Shown: piece by piece, positions 9,034 through 18,011 of the stretch
Position numbering within the stretch: position 1 is the stretch's first letter
Layout: the number at the start of each line of letters is the position of its first letter
From: Termitidicoccus mucosus
GTDB lineage: Bacteria > Verrucomicrobiota > Verrucomicrobiia > Opitutales > Opitutaceae
Length of the DNA stretch: 64,000 bases
NCBI RefSeq assembly: GCF_038725785.1
Contig: NZ_CP109796.1
Location: 5,394,001-5,458,000, forward strand
Direction: 5' to 3'
Position numbers and translations under genes: made by a program
The notes under the pieces: model-generated
What the model was told of the DNA's origin: nothing
The model's input: only the letters and a program-made list of their open reading frames with translations
Database searches by the model: none

Positions 9034-9470
9034 GCGATGGATATTGGTTGGGTGTTCGGGCTGCCAGCGGCGCGGGTGATGCGTGAGTCGCCGCCATTGG
9101 CATGCTTGGCGATGGAGCGGACGATGATTTTCTTCTCATGTCTTAACAGGGTTATGTCAACCATGGCGGAGATGGCGGTGAACAGGCGCGCCAATGTGAT
9201 GTAATCACCCGACTCGAAGCTCATTGTGGCATCAAGCGGCAGCTGGCTGGCGACGTATATAAATCTCAAGTCGGTTTGTTTTTCTATGGTTGAAAATATC
9301 TCGGAGAGCGCCACCTGGCGGAGGCGGAAGTCCGAAATATCGATGGTGGTTTCCACGAGGACCCTGTCACTGTAATAATCCACGCCGCCGGCGCCGGGGC
9401 TTCCGCATAGCATCCCCGTCCACAGCAGCAAAGGGCAGAGAAACATCGGGGATGATATGAACCGGGCCAT
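9030..9470 (-). CDS. Free-standing STN-domain periplasmic signalling protein
   Basis: The 146-residue protein has a signal peptide (MARFISSPMFLCPLLLWTGM) and then a single STN (secretin/TonB short N-terminal) domain at about residues 40-120: VETTIDISDFRLRQVALSEI, a typical IEKQTDLRFIYVASQLPLD segment and IVRSIAKHAN. It then ends; there is no plug or beta-barrel. In FecA-type receptors this domain is the N-terminal arm that talks to FecR. Here it is a separate protein encoded just before the sigma and anti-sigma genes, much like VreA of the P. aeruginosa PUMA3 system as I remember it. An ATG at 9554 would add 28 residues but spoil the signal peptide. Neither start has a strong ribosome binding site. 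Confidence 0.8.
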   Translation of the reverse strand: MARFISSPMFLCPLLLWTGMLCGSPGAGGVDYYSDRVLVETTIDISDFRLRQVALSEIFSTIEKQTDLRFIYVASQLPLDATMSFESGDYITLARLFTAISAMVDITLLRHEKKIIVRSIAKHANGGDSRITRAAGSPNTQPISIA

Positions 9471-9895
9471 GCGGAAGGAGATCTCGTTTGCGATCCAAAA
9501 ATGAGGAAATAGGAGACGCCTTATATTACAGGCAGAGAAATCCTCTACTCTCATTCCCGAGGATATAGAGCCAGAAAAAACATGGGGAGATCTGTGACAT
9601 CTGCGTTACAGGACGGTCGAAGGCGGGGCCGGTTCCCTTGTTTGCTTTGGCGGCCCCAAAAGAGGGGCCGCATTTGGAAGAGGCATGACGGCATGCGGCG
9701 ATCACCCCGGGCGAGTCGTGGTGTATATGCCTGGATATGAGGCGACACATAAACGTAACAAACACAATTACCATATCGGACCGGCGGACTCCGTCTATGT
9801 ATGTGTCCGCAGCATACTGCATTCATCGTTTTCAATAACACTCGCTCTCCAGCCACGAACCGCCGCAACCGGCCTGCGCAATCCAACCCGATCCA
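9471..9895. promoter_or_regulatory. Divergent promoter region between STN-sigma-FecR and the TPS operon
   Basis: These 425 bases separate two divergent operons and must hold both promoters. A direct repeat AATCCAACCCGATC occurs at 9880-9893 and again at 9899-9912, so the second copy lies inside the first codons of tpsB. I see no clear sigma-70 or ECF promoter pair and no convincing gene. Confidence 0.4.
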
Positions 9896-11491
9896 GTGAA
9901 TCCAACCCGATCTTTTCTATTTATAATCCTATGCATGTATTTGGGCATCATGTCGCAGGCGCGGGCGGCGGAGGGTGGGCATGCCGGCGGGGCGCCGGAT
10001 GCCCCGCAGTACGTGGACATATTTGAATACGAAGTGCGCGGGGTGCATCAACTGGCGGCAGGAGAGGTGGAGGCGGCGTTGTATCCGTATCTGGGGGAGG
10101 CGCGCACACCCGGGGACGTGGAGGGGGCGCGTCTGGCGCTGGAGAAACTCTACCAGGAGAAGGGCTACCAGACGGTGGCGGTGCGGGTGCCGCAGCAGGA
10201 GGTGAGAAACCGCACGGTGGTCATCGAGGTGACGGAGGGCAGGGTGGGGCGGTTGCGGGTGAAGGGTTCGCGGTATTTTGACCTAGAGCGGATCAAGGAG
10301 CAGGCACCCTCGATCGCGGAGGGCGAAGTGCCGGATTTCGCGGCGGTGACGAGAAACATCGTCGCGCTCAACCAGCATCCGGACCGGCGGGTGACGCCCT
10401 CGCTGAGGGCGGGGGTGGTGCCGGGGACGGTGGACATCGATTTGACGGTGGAGGACAACCTGCCGCTGCACGGCAGTCTGGAATTGAACAACCGCCACAG
10501 CGCCAACACCAAGCCGCTGCGGCTCAACGGCTCGGTCAGCTACGGGAATCTCTGGCAGAAGGAGCACACGCTGGGACTGAGCTTCCAGCTTGCACCTCAG
10601 CGGCTCGACGACGCGGAAGTGTACTCGGCCTATTACTTGGCGCCGATTCCGGACACGCCGGTCAAGCTGCTTGTCCAGGGCGTCAAGCAGGACAGCGACG
10701 TGTCGAGCCTGGGAACCTTTGCGGTGACCGGGCGCGGGGAGATAGCCGGGGTGCAGGCGATCATCGCATTGCCCGGGACGGAGCGGTTCGTGCACAGCCT
10801 GACGGCGGGAGCGGACTACAAGCACTTTGACGAACTGCTGAGGGTCACGGGGTTGGAAGGCGGGACGCAGACCCCGATCACGTATTACCCGATGGCGGTC
10901 AACTACGCGCTGACGCTCATCGAGCCCAAGGGGCTCACGCAGATCAACGCGGGGCTGAACTTCCACCTGCGCGGGCTGGGCGGTTCCCCGCGGGAATTTG
11001 ACGACAAGCGCTACGGCTCGGGCGGGAGTTATCTCTATTTTCGCGGAGACGTCTCGCACACCCGGGAGCTGGCCGGAGGCTGGCAGGTTTTTGGGAAGGT
11101 GCAGGGGCAGCTTTCGAGCCGGCCGCTGATCTCCTCGGAGCAGTTTGGCGCGGGCGGGTTGGGGTCGGTGCGCGGCTATCTGGAAAGCGAGGTGATGGGC
11201 GACAACGCGATTGCGGCGTCACTGGAAGTGCGCACCCCGGCGCTGACCTTGGGCGGGATGCTCGACGAATGGCGGTGGTATGTCTTTGGCGAGTGGGCCG
11301 GGGCGGTGCTGCGCGACGCGCTGCCCGATCAGGACTGGCGCTTCGAAATCGCGAGCCTGGGGGCGGGCACGAACTTCAGATTGTGGAAACACTATCACGG
11401 CGCGCTCGACTTGGGTGCGCCGCTGCTGCCGATCAACCAGACCGACCGTTGGGATCTGCGGCTGACCTTCCGCCTCTGGGCCGACTTCTGA
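9896..11491 (+). CDS. TpsB outer-membrane transporter (ShlB/FhaC family)
   Basis: This 531-residue protein should export the giant TpsA protein across the outer membrane. A GTG start at 9896 gives a good signal peptide (MNPTRSFLFIILCMYLGIMS..ARA); the ATG at 9935 would truncate it. Two POTRA domains follow, at about residues 41-115 (IFEYEVRGVHQLAAGEVEAA..KLYQEKGYQTVAV) and 117-190. A 16-stranded type barrel runs from about 195 to the end. The VRGY motif of loop L6 is present at 425-428, and the protein ends in a phenylalanine, as Omp85-superfamily barrels do. It heads an operon with genes for an ExbB fusion, ExbD and TonB. That is not needed by classical FhaC systems but is seen in PdtB-type loci. 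Confidence 0.93.
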   Translation: MNPTRSFLFIILCMYLGIMSQARAAEGGHAGGAPDAPQYVDIFEYEVRGVHQLAAGEVEAALYPYLGEARTPGDVEGARLALEKLYQEKGYQTVAVRVPQQEVRNRTVVIEVTEGRVGRLRVKGSRYFDLERIKEQAPSIAEGEVPDFAAVTRNIVALNQHPDRRVTPSLRAGVVPGTVDIDLTVEDNLPLHGSLELNNRHSANTKPLRLNGSVSYGNLWQKEHTLGLSFQLAPQRLDDAEVYSAYYLAPIPDTPVKLLVQGVKQDSDVSSLGTFAVTGRGEIAGVQAIIALPGTERFVHSLTAGADYKHFDELLRVTGLEGGTQTPITYYPMAVNYALTLIEPKGLTQINAGLNFHLRGLGGSPREFDDKRYGSGGSYLYFRGDVSHTRELAGGWQVFGKVQGQLSSRPLISSEQFGAGGLGSVRGYLESEVMGDNAIAASLEVRTPALTLGGMLDEWRWYVFGEWAGAVLRDALPDQDWRFEIASLGAGTNFRLWKHYHGALDLGAPLLPINQTDRWDLRLTFRLWADF

Positions 11492-11540
11492 GCGCCTTTT
11501 CCCCACTTCATTCGACTCCTTTTTCCTCCTCACTTCGACC

Positions 11541-13379
11541 ATGACACGAAAAAAGCACCCTCACCACGCAATGCCGGGCCTGTTCGTTTTGCTCGCCCTG
11601 CTCGTTTTTCCGGCCACCGCGCACGCGTGGTGGAATGAAGCCTGGACGCTGCGCAAAGCGATCACCCTGGACACACCCGGCGCGTCGGACGGCGCGCCGG
11701 TGCTGGTGCGGCTGCACGTCGGCAACTTCCAGTTCGACCGCGCCCGGGGCGACGGCGGGGACATCCGCTTCATCGCGGCCGACGACAAGACCGCGCTGCC
11801 GCACCACATCGCGCAATACGACCCGCTGCTGGGCGAGGCCTTCGTGTGGGTAAAGGTGCCCGAGATCAAGGCCGGCGCCACCTTGTGGCTATATTACGGC
11901 AACCCCGCGGCACCCGCGGTGGAAGACGCGCCGGGCACCTACGATGCGGACACCACCCTGGTGTGGCATTTTGGGGAACGCGGGCAGCCGGCGAGGGATT
12001 TTTCGGGAAACAGCAACCATGCGGCCGGTCCGGGGATTCCCGCCGAGGGCACCTTGATCGGCACGGGCCTGCGCTTCGACGGCAGGACGACGGTCCACGC
12101 GCCGGCCAGCCCCACGCTGGCTTGGCCGGCGAACGCCGCCCTGAGCTGGTCGGCCTGGATCAAACCCGCGACGCTCACCGGCCGCGCCCTCATCCTGAGC
12201 CGCCGCGGCGGGCAAAACGCGCTGCTCATCGGCGCCGAGCAAGGCGTGCCCTTTGTCGAGGTCACCGCCGCGGGCGCCACCCGCCGCGCCGTTTCGGCCG
12301 CGCCGTTCGGAGCCAACACCTGGCACCATCTCGCGTTTGTGGCCGAGGGAGCCCGGGCCACGCTCTACCTCGACGGGCAGCCCGCCGCGATGCTCGATGC
12401 GGGTATCCCGGCATTGGATACACCGATTTTTCTCGGCGGGGACCGCGCCGCCGCCGCCGCGCCCGTCACCGACGGCTTCATCGGCGAAGTGGTCGAAGTG
12501 CAACTGGCCCGCGCGGCCCGCAGCGCCGCGCAGCTTGCCTTTCTGGCGGCCTCGCAGGGCGGGGAGTCCGGAGCGCGCACCGTGCTCTTCGGCGAGGAGG
12601 AGCAGTCCGGCGCCACCACCGGCGGGCACGCCGGCTACCTCACCGTGATCGTCCAGAACCTCACGGTGGACGGCTGGATCGTGATCGCCGTGCTCGCGGG
12701 GATGAGCGTGCTCAGCCTCGCGGTGATGGCGGGCAAGAACAGTTACCTGTCCGCGGTGCGCAAGGGCAACGAGCGCTTCTTGAAGCTGTTCAACGAGCGG
12801 GTGGCCTCGGACATGACCGTGCTGGACCAGGCCGGCCCCACGCTGGCCGTGACGGAGGCGGAGCAGCGGCTGATCACCCGCTCCCCGCTGTATCGGCTCT
12901 ACCACATCGGGGCCGAGGAGATCAGGAAACGCCTTTCGGAAACGAAAAAAAGGGAGGACAAAACCCTCTCGGCGCACGCGATCAAGGCGATCACGGCGAG
13001 CATGGACGGGGGCCGTGTGCGCGAACAGCAACGCCTGAACAAACAAATGGTGCTCCTGACCATCGCCATTTCCGGCGGACCGTTCCTCGGGCTGCTGGGC
13101 ACGGTGATCGGGGTGATGATCACCTTCGCGGCGGTGGCGCTGGCCGGGGACGTCAACGTCAACGCCATCGCGCCGGGCATCGCGGCCGCGCTGCTTGCGA
13201 CGGTGGCGGGGCTGGCGGTGGCGATCCCCGCGCTGTTCGGCTACAACTACCTGCTGACACGGGTCAAGGACGTGACCGCGGACATGCAGGTCTTCGTGGA
13301 CGAATTCATCACCAAGGCGGCGGAGTTTTACCCGAAGCGTGCTTCGGAGAAGGCGCGCCTGAGCGACACCGACTCCTGA
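11541..13379 (+). CDS. DUF2341-LamG-ExbB fusion (MotA/TolQ/ExbB proton channel)
   Basis: The 612-residue protein joins an exported lectin-like part to a proton channel. Residues 1-28 form a signal peptide. A DUF2341 domain spans about 30-135 (WWNEAWTLRKAITLD, ATLWLYYGNPAA). A LamG/concanavalin-like domain spans about 137-335 (LVWHFGERG, WSAWIKPATLTG, WHHLAFVAEGARATLYLDG). Membrane helices lie at about 377-395, 505-533 and 541-572, with the ExbB core (GGPFLGLLGTVIGVMITF, GIAAALLATVAGLAVAIPA) in the last two. ExbB proteins use the proton gradient to drive TonB. The large periplasmic head would reach toward the cell wall or the TPS exporter. It is encoded between tpsB and exbD, so it is likely a dedicated TPS motor. 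The fusion is recognisable; the role of its head is unknown. Confidence 0.9.
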   Translation: MTRKKHPHHAMPGLFVLLALLVFPATAHAWWNEAWTLRKAITLDTPGASDGAPVLVRLHVGNFQFDRARGDGGDIRFIAADDKTALPHHIAQYDPLLGEAFVWVKVPEIKAGATLWLYYGNPAAPAVEDAPGTYDADTTLVWHFGERGQPARDFSGNSNHAAGPGIPAEGTLIGTGLRFDGRTTVHAPASPTLAWPANAALSWSAWIKPATLTGRALILSRRGGQNALLIGAEQGVPFVEVTAAGATRRAVSAAPFGANTWHHLAFVAEGARATLYLDGQPAAMLDAGIPALDTPIFLGGDRAAAAAPVTDGFIGEVVEVQLARAARSAAQLAFLAASQGGESGARTVLFGEEEQSGATTGGHAGYLTVIVQNLTVDGWIVIAVLAGMSVLSLAVMAGKNSYLSAVRKGNERFLKLFNERVASDMTVLDQAGPTLAVTEAEQRLITRSPLYRLYHIGAEEIRKRLSETKKREDKTLSAHAIKAITASMDGGRVREQQRLNKQMVLLTIAISGGPFLGLLGTVIGVMITFAAVALAGDVNVNAIAPGIAAALLATVAGLAVAIPALFGYNYLLTRVKDVTADMQVFVDEFITKAAEFYPKRASEKARLSDTDS

Positions 13380-13443
13380 TCCCGGCCGCCCGTCCCTTGA
13401 ACTTTAAACCCAAACTTCAACTGCGCGCATCGCGCGCCCGATC

Positions 13444-13845
13444 ATGACCGTCCAAGACGAAAGCAAGCCCTACGACGACATCAACATCACGCCGATGCTG
13501 GACCTGGCGTATGTGCTGCTGGTGATTTTTATCCTCATGTGCACGGCCTCGGTGGCGGGCACGAAGGTGAACCTGCCGCGTTCGAGCAACACGCCGGTGA
13601 GCCTGGCCAAGCCGAAGACCAAGGCGATCACGGTGAACAACGAGGGGCGGGTGTTTCTGGACACCGTCCCGGTGACGCTGACGGAATTGGAGCAGCGGCT
13701 CAACTCGCAGAAATCGCTCACGCCGGATTTTCCGGTGGTGGTGCGCGGGGACAGCCTGACGCACTACCAGGGCGTGATGGACGTGCTCGACGTGCTGGGC
13801 CGGGTGGGCGTCAGCCAGGTCGGCCTGGCGACCAAAGGAAAGTAA
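13444..13845 (+). CDS. exbD: ExbD/TolR-family biopolymer transport protein
   Basis: This 133-residue protein has one N-terminal membrane helix at about 18-37 containing the key aspartate (NITPMLDLAYVLLVIFI, D20) and a periplasmic domain (KAITVNNEGRVFLDTVPVTL, VVVRGDSLTHYQGVMDVLD). ExbD couples proton flow through ExbB to movement of TonB. It lies 64 bp after the ExbB fusion and 4 bp before tonB, so the three should form one complex. The proton-carrying aspartate is intact. Confidence 0.93.
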   Translation: MTVQDESKPYDDINITPMLDLAYVLLVIFILMCTASVAGTKVNLPRSSNTPVSLAKPKTKAITVNNEGRVFLDTVPVTLTELEQRLNSQKSLTPDFPVVVRGDSLTHYQGVMDVLDVLGRVGVSQVGLATKGK

Positions 13846-13849
13846 GCCC

Positions 13850-14578
13850 ATGGCCACCGATTCACTCAACGACGAGTCCGGTTTTTTCCGGCGCTACGGT
13901 CCGGCCTTGGCGGTCTGCGCGCTGTTGGGCGGAGGTCTGGCCTGGTGGCTGGCTGCGACCGCCTCCGGTCCGAAGCCGGTGGCGCACAAGCCGCAGGAGT
14001 TTTCCATGGTGCGGGTGGCGCTCCCGCCGCCGCCACCGCCGCCCAGACTCCAGGAAGAGCCGCGTCCGCGCCCCGAGGACAGCAGCCAGCAGATGATCGA
14101 GCAAGAGCCGGTTTCCTCCGACGAGCCGCCGGAAAAACCCGCCGAGGTGCCTGAGCCCGCGGGCGAGCAGGCCGCGCCCATGGGCACGAACATCCAGGGC
14201 GAGAGCCCGTCCGACGGCTTCGGGTTGGTGGGCCGCGGCGGCGGCGGGATCATCGGGGGGACCGGCGCGGGCGCGGGCCGGGGGTCGGGGGCCGGCGCCA
14301 GCCGCTGGGGCTGGTATGCCGCCCAGGTGCAAAACACGATCGCCTCGGCGCTGGGCCGCCATCCGAAGACCCGTGTGGCCGAACTGCGTGTGTCGGTGCG
14401 CATCTGGCCCGATGAAGCGGGCCGCATCGAGCAGGTGCAAATGGTGGGCACGACCGGGCAGCCCGAACTCGACACCGCCATCGAGCACGAGGTGCTCGCC
14501 GGGCTGACGCTGCGCGAACCGCCGCCGCCGGACATGCCGCGCCCCATCGTCCTGCGCATCTCCGCCAAACGTCCCTGA
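13850..14578 (+). CDS. TonB-family energy transducer
   Basis: The 242-residue protein has a membrane helix at about 17-37 (YGPALAVCALLGGGLAWWLA), a proline-rich spacer (PPPPPPPR at about 58-65 and many PE/EP pairs to about 110), a glycine-rich stretch (RGGGGIIGGTGAGAGRGSGA) and a C-terminal TonB domain from about 155 (WYAAQVQNTIASALGRHP, IWPDEAGRIEQVQMVGTTG). TonB normally pulls on the plug of an outer-membrane receptor. No receptor is encoded in this operon, so its partner is probably TpsB or the porin. This would be a dedicated TonB for two-partner secretion, comparable to the TonB gene next to P. aeruginosa pdtAB. Confidence 0.9.
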   Translation: MATDSLNDESGFFRRYGPALAVCALLGGGLAWWLAATASGPKPVAHKPQEFSMVRVALPPPPPPPRLQEEPRPRPEDSSQQMIEQEPVSSDEPPEKPAEVPEPAGEQAAPMGTNIQGESPSDGFGLVGRGGGGIIGGTGAGAGRGSGAGASRWGWYAAQVQNTIASALGRHPKTRVAELRVSVRIWPDEAGRIEQVQMVGTTGQPELDTAIEHEVLAGLTLREPPPPDMPRPIVLRISAKRP

Positions 14579-14614
14579 TGCCCCTGCATCCAAAATCCTA
14601 ATACACATTTTTCC

Positions 14615-16297
14615 ATGAACATCCGCACGCTGGCTCTTCTTTCCGCCATCAGTCTTTTCCGCCTTGCGGCCCCGGCCGCCGAAACCGCCCCGCCCTCCGA
14701 GAGCGTGGCCCTCAACCTGGTCCGCCTTCTGGTCCAGGAAGGCGTCATCTCCCAGGAGAAGGCCGACGGCCTCATCCAAAAAGCCGAGGCCGGGGCCCGC
14801 CAGGCCGCGTCTGCGGCGCCGGTTTCGGTCCCCGCCGCCGACGGCACGGTGCGCGTCACCTACGTGCCCGAGACGGTCCGGCAGCAGTTGCGCGAGGACA
14901 TCCGGCAGGACGTCATGCGCCAGGCCCGCGAGGAGAACTGGGCCGACCCGCGCGAGGTGCCCGCCTGGGTCAAGAAGCTCCGCCTCACCGGCGACATCCG
15001 CTTCCGCTACGACGGATCGTTTTTCCCCGCGGGCAACGATACGACCGGTTATCCGAACTTCAACTCCATCAACCGGGGCTCGCCCTACAATGCCTCGCCG
15101 ACCAACACCGTCCTGCCGCCGCTGAACAACGTCGACCAGGATCGCGAGCGGCTCCGGCTCCGCGCCCGGCTCGCGCTCGACGCCGATCTGGGCGAAGGGT
15201 TTTCGGCCGGGCTGCGCCTCGCGACCGGCAGCGACAGTTCGCCCGTGTCGACCAACCAGAGTCTGGGCTCCGACGGCTTTGGGGCCAAATACGCCCTCTG
15301 GCTGGACCGCGCCTTTGTCAAATACGACGTGCCCGGCCTCAAGGAGGGCAAACTCGCCGTGACCGCCGGCCGGTTTGAAAACCCGTTTTTCGCGACCGAC
15401 CTGATCTGGGACGACGACCTCGGTTTCGACGGGATCGTCATCCAGGGCAGCCGCCGCCTGGGGCGCTTCAATACCTTCGCCACGCTCGGCCTGTTTCCGG
15501 TTTACAACACCGACTTCAACTTCTCCAGCCGGCAGCCGGAAAAGTTTAAAAGCGACGACAAGTGGCTCTACGGCGCCCAGGTCGGCGTGGAGATCGGGCT
15601 GGCCCAAAATCTCGACCTGAAACTCGGCGCCGCCTGGTATGACTATACCAACATCGCCGGGAAACGCTCCCGCCCGCTCTATAATCCGAATGACGACGGC
15701 GATTCCGACACCCGGCGCCCCTCCTTTGCCCAGAAGGGCAACACCTACATGGAGCTGCGCGACAACGCCTATTTCACGGACCCGGCCTCGCCGTGGTATG
15801 GCCAGAACCAGCAGTATTACGGCCTGGCCACGCCCTTCAGCGAACTGGCGATCACCGCCCGGGTGGACTACCGCCGCTTCGATCCGCTGCACCTGCGGCT
15901 GGAGCTGGAGCTGGTCAAAAACCTCGATTACGACGAGGCGCGCATCAACGCGGTGGTCCCGCAGAACAACCTGGCGACCGGCGGTTACGGACGGGTGGAC
16001 GGCGGGGATCTCGGCTGGCTGGCGCGGCTGAGCTTCGGCCATCCCGTGCTGGAGCAGCGCTGGGACTGGAACGCCTTCATCGGCTACAAATACCTCGAAA
16101 CCGACGCGGTGCTGGACGCGTTCACCGACTCCGACTTTGGCCTGGGCGGGACTAATCTCGAGGGCTTCATGCTCGGGGCCAGCCTCGGCCTGTCGAAAAG
16201 CGTCACGGCGCGCCTGCGCTGGCTGAGCGCGGACCATGTTTCCGGCTCCCCCTATGCGGCCGACGTGCTGCAGGTCGACCTCAACGCGAAGTTCTGA
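14615..16297 (+). CDS. Putative outer-membrane porin (Porin_5-like)
   Basis: The 560-residue protein starts with a signal peptide (MNIRTLALLSAISLFRLAAPAAE). A helical N-terminal region at about 28-110 includes LLVQEGVISQEKADGLIQKA, and a beta-barrel follows from about 120 (KLRLTGDIRFRYDGSF) to a terminal phenylalanine (LQVDLNAKF). The helical 'EGVISQEKAD' segment followed by a barrel is the layout of the putative porin family (Porin_5). It lies 37 bp after tonB and is probably co-transcribed. A porin of this kind inside a TPS operon suggests that it forms part of the secretion or surface-anchoring machinery, but its role is not known. Confidence 0.8.
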   Translation: MNIRTLALLSAISLFRLAAPAAETAPPSESVALNLVRLLVQEGVISQEKADGLIQKAEAGARQAASAAPVSVPAADGTVRVTYVPETVRQQLREDIRQDVMRQAREENWADPREVPAWVKKLRLTGDIRFRYDGSFFPAGNDTTGYPNFNSINRGSPYNASPTNTVLPPLNNVDQDRERLRLRARLALDADLGEGFSAGLRLATGSDSSPVSTNQSLGSDGFGAKYALWLDRAFVKYDVPGLKEGKLAVTAGRFENPFFATDLIWDDDLGFDGIVIQGSRRLGRFNTFATLGLFPVYNTDFNFSSRQPEKFKSDDKWLYGAQVGVEIGLAQNLDLKLGAAWYDYTNIAGKRSRPLYNPNDDGDSDTRRPSFAQKGNTYMELRDNAYFTDPASPWYGQNQQYYGLATPFSELAITARVDYRRFDPLHLRLELELVKNLDYDEARINAVVPQNNLATGGYGRVDGGDLGWLARLSFGHPVLEQRWDWNAFIGYKYLETDAVLDAFTDSDFGLGGTNLEGFMLGASLGLSKSVTARLRWLSADHVSGSPYAADVLQVDLNAKF

Positions 16298-16428
16298 ATC
16301 ACACGCCGATTCCGATCCTTTTCGACACAGAGAACACAGAGCCCCGCCACGGAGAGCACAGAACCATGAAAAAGATCACGCGACCGCCGGCCCTCCGCGC
16401 CCTCTGTGACCCAATCGATTTATTTCCG

Positions 16429-17064
16429 ATGAAAACCGTATCCAAAATAATATTACAAATGCTGCTCGTCATCGCGCCCGTGTGCGCGTTTGCGCAGCAG
16501 CAGGACAACACGATGGAGCTTCGCCTGCGCGAAGCCCTGCGCAGCACCACGCTGCAACTGCGCGCGGCCGAAAGCGAGCGCGCGGAACTGCAAGTCCGGC
16601 AGGAGGAGACCGCGCAGGAGCGCGATGCGCTCAAGAAGCAGGTCTCCGCGCTCTCGAAACAAGGCGAGCGCGACCGCGCCGAGGCCGCCGCGCAGATCGA
16701 GGGTCTGAAGGGTCTGGTCGTGACGCAGGAGGAGAAGGCGGCGCAGCTTGCCTCGGAGCTGAAGAAGTGGCGCGAGGCCGCGGAGCAGTCGGCCGAACTG
16801 GCGCAGGCGCGCGAGCGGGCGCGCGACGCGCTGGAAATCCGGGTGGCGGAACTGGAGCGCACCGTGGCCGACCGCGAACGCAAGAACGTCGAGCTGGTGA
16901 AAGTCGCCCGCGAAATCCTCGACCGGCTGGAAAAGTTCGGGCTGGGCGACGCGATCAAGGCGCGCGAGCCGTTCATCGGGGCAAAGCGCGTGCAGATCCA
17001 GAACCTCGTGCAGGACTACCAGGACAAGATCCTAGACCAGAAATACACCGCCGCCGCCCGTTAA
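16429..17064 (+). CDS. Periplasmic coiled-coil protein
   Basis: The 211-residue protein has a signal peptide (MKTVSKIILQMLLVIAPVCA, cut near AFA/QQ) followed by an almost continuous heptad pattern at about 28-170, rich in Glu, Arg, Ala and Leu (LRAAESERAELQVRQEETAQ and similar). A short C-terminal segment (REPFIGAKRVQIQNLVQDYQ) is less helical. The frame could start at 16366, but the preceding 131 bases contain an ACAGAGAACACAGAG/GGAGAGCACAGA repeat of the intergenic type, so the ATG at 16429 is better. It is encoded between the porin and the PPIase. I infer a structural or chaperone role in the periplasm during exoprotein passage. I do not recognise the family. Confidence 0.75.
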   Translation: MKTVSKIILQMLLVIAPVCAFAQQQDNTMELRLREALRSTTLQLRAAESERAELQVRQEETAQERDALKKQVSALSKQGERDRAEAAAQIEGLKGLVVTQEEKAAQLASELKKWREAAEQSAELAQARERARDALEIRVAELERTVADRERKNVELVKVAREILDRLEKFGLGDAIKAREPFIGAKRVQIQNLVQDYQDKILDQKYTAAAR

Positions 17065-17069
17065 TTGTA

Positions 17070-17978
17070 ATGAAAAACCGGATACCGATGAATCTCCTTT
17101 CACTTTGCCGCCGCGCGGCCGGCCCGCGTCACGCGTTTCTTTTGCTGCTCGCCGCCCTCTCCGGGAGCCTGGCCGCCGCCGACGACGGCGTGCTGGCCAG
17201 GGTGAGCGACACCGAGGTCAGGGTCGACGAGATCCGCGCCTCGCTGGAAAACCTCGACCCGGCCGAGCAGGCCGCGCTGGCGCGCAACCCCGCGCTGCTC
17301 AACCAGGCGGTGCGCGCGCTGCTGGCGCGCAAGATCGTGCTCTCCGAGGCGGCGGCCAAAAAGTGGGACAAAAACCCCGCCTTCGCCGCCCAGTTGGAAA
17401 AACTCCGGGAGAACGCGCTGGTCGAAGGCTACCTGCAGGCGGTCTCGCAGCCGCCGGAGGATTTCCCCGCGGAGACGGAAATCGAGGCGGTGTACCATGC
17501 CAATAAAACCGCATTGATGGCGTCGCGCCAGGTGCGCCTGGCCCAGATCTATGTCGCCGCGGGAGCGAAGACGAAGCTCGATGCGGTCACGGAGCAGTTG
17601 GACCGGCCGGGGGCGGACTTCGCGGCCATCGCCAAGGCCGAAAGCGACGACCGGCAGAGCGCGGCCCAAGGCGGCGAGCTCGGCTGGCTGTCGGGCGCCC
17701 AGTTGCGGCCCGAAATCCGGGGCGCGGCGGAGGCGCTTGCCGCGGGGCAGACCCGCACGGTGGAGTTGCCCGACGGCTGGCACATCCTCAAGGCGCTGGA
17801 GGTGCGCGAGGCGCGGGCGCTCACGCTCGACGAGGTGCGCGTGCCGCTGGCCCGCAGGCTGCGCGCCGAGCGCGCGCAGGCCAACCGCCAGGCCTACCTG
17901 TCGAAATTGCTCGAAGAAAACCCCGTGGTGATCAACGAGCTCGCGCTCGCGGAATTGCTCCCGCCCGCCGGCCCATGA
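17070..17978 (+). CDS. SurA-like parvulin peptidyl-prolyl isomerase
   Basis: The 302-residue periplasmic folding factor begins with a signal peptide (about 1-36, ending SLAAAD). A chaperone-like helical N-domain (SLENLDPAEQAALARNPALL, RALLARKIVLSEAAAKKW) precedes a parvulin rotamase domain at about 150-265 (SRQVRLAQIYVAAGAKTK, GGELGWLSGAQLRPEIRGAA, TRTVELPDGWHILKALEVR). The ATG at 17070 is 5 bp after the coiled-coil stop. As the last gene before tpsA it most likely keeps the 4289-residue exoprotein unfolded or escorts it to TpsB. A PPIase gene is also present in the P. aeruginosa pdtAB neighbourhood, from memory. Confidence 0.88.
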   Translation: MKNRIPMNLLSLCRRAAGPRHAFLLLLAALSGSLAAADDGVLARVSDTEVRVDEIRASLENLDPAEQAALARNPALLNQAVRALLARKIVLSEAAAKKWDKNPAFAAQLEKLRENALVEGYLQAVSQPPEDFPAETEIEAVYHANKTALMASRQVRLAQIYVAAGAKTKLDAVTEQLDRPGADFAAIAKAESDDRQSAAQGGELGWLSGAQLRPEIRGAAEALAAGQTRTVELPDGWHILKALEVREARALTLDEVRVPLARRLRAERAQANRQAYLSKLLEENPVVINELALAELLPPAGP

Positions 17979-18011
17979 GTGTGCCGCGTCATGTCATTTT
18001 AAACCCACTCG

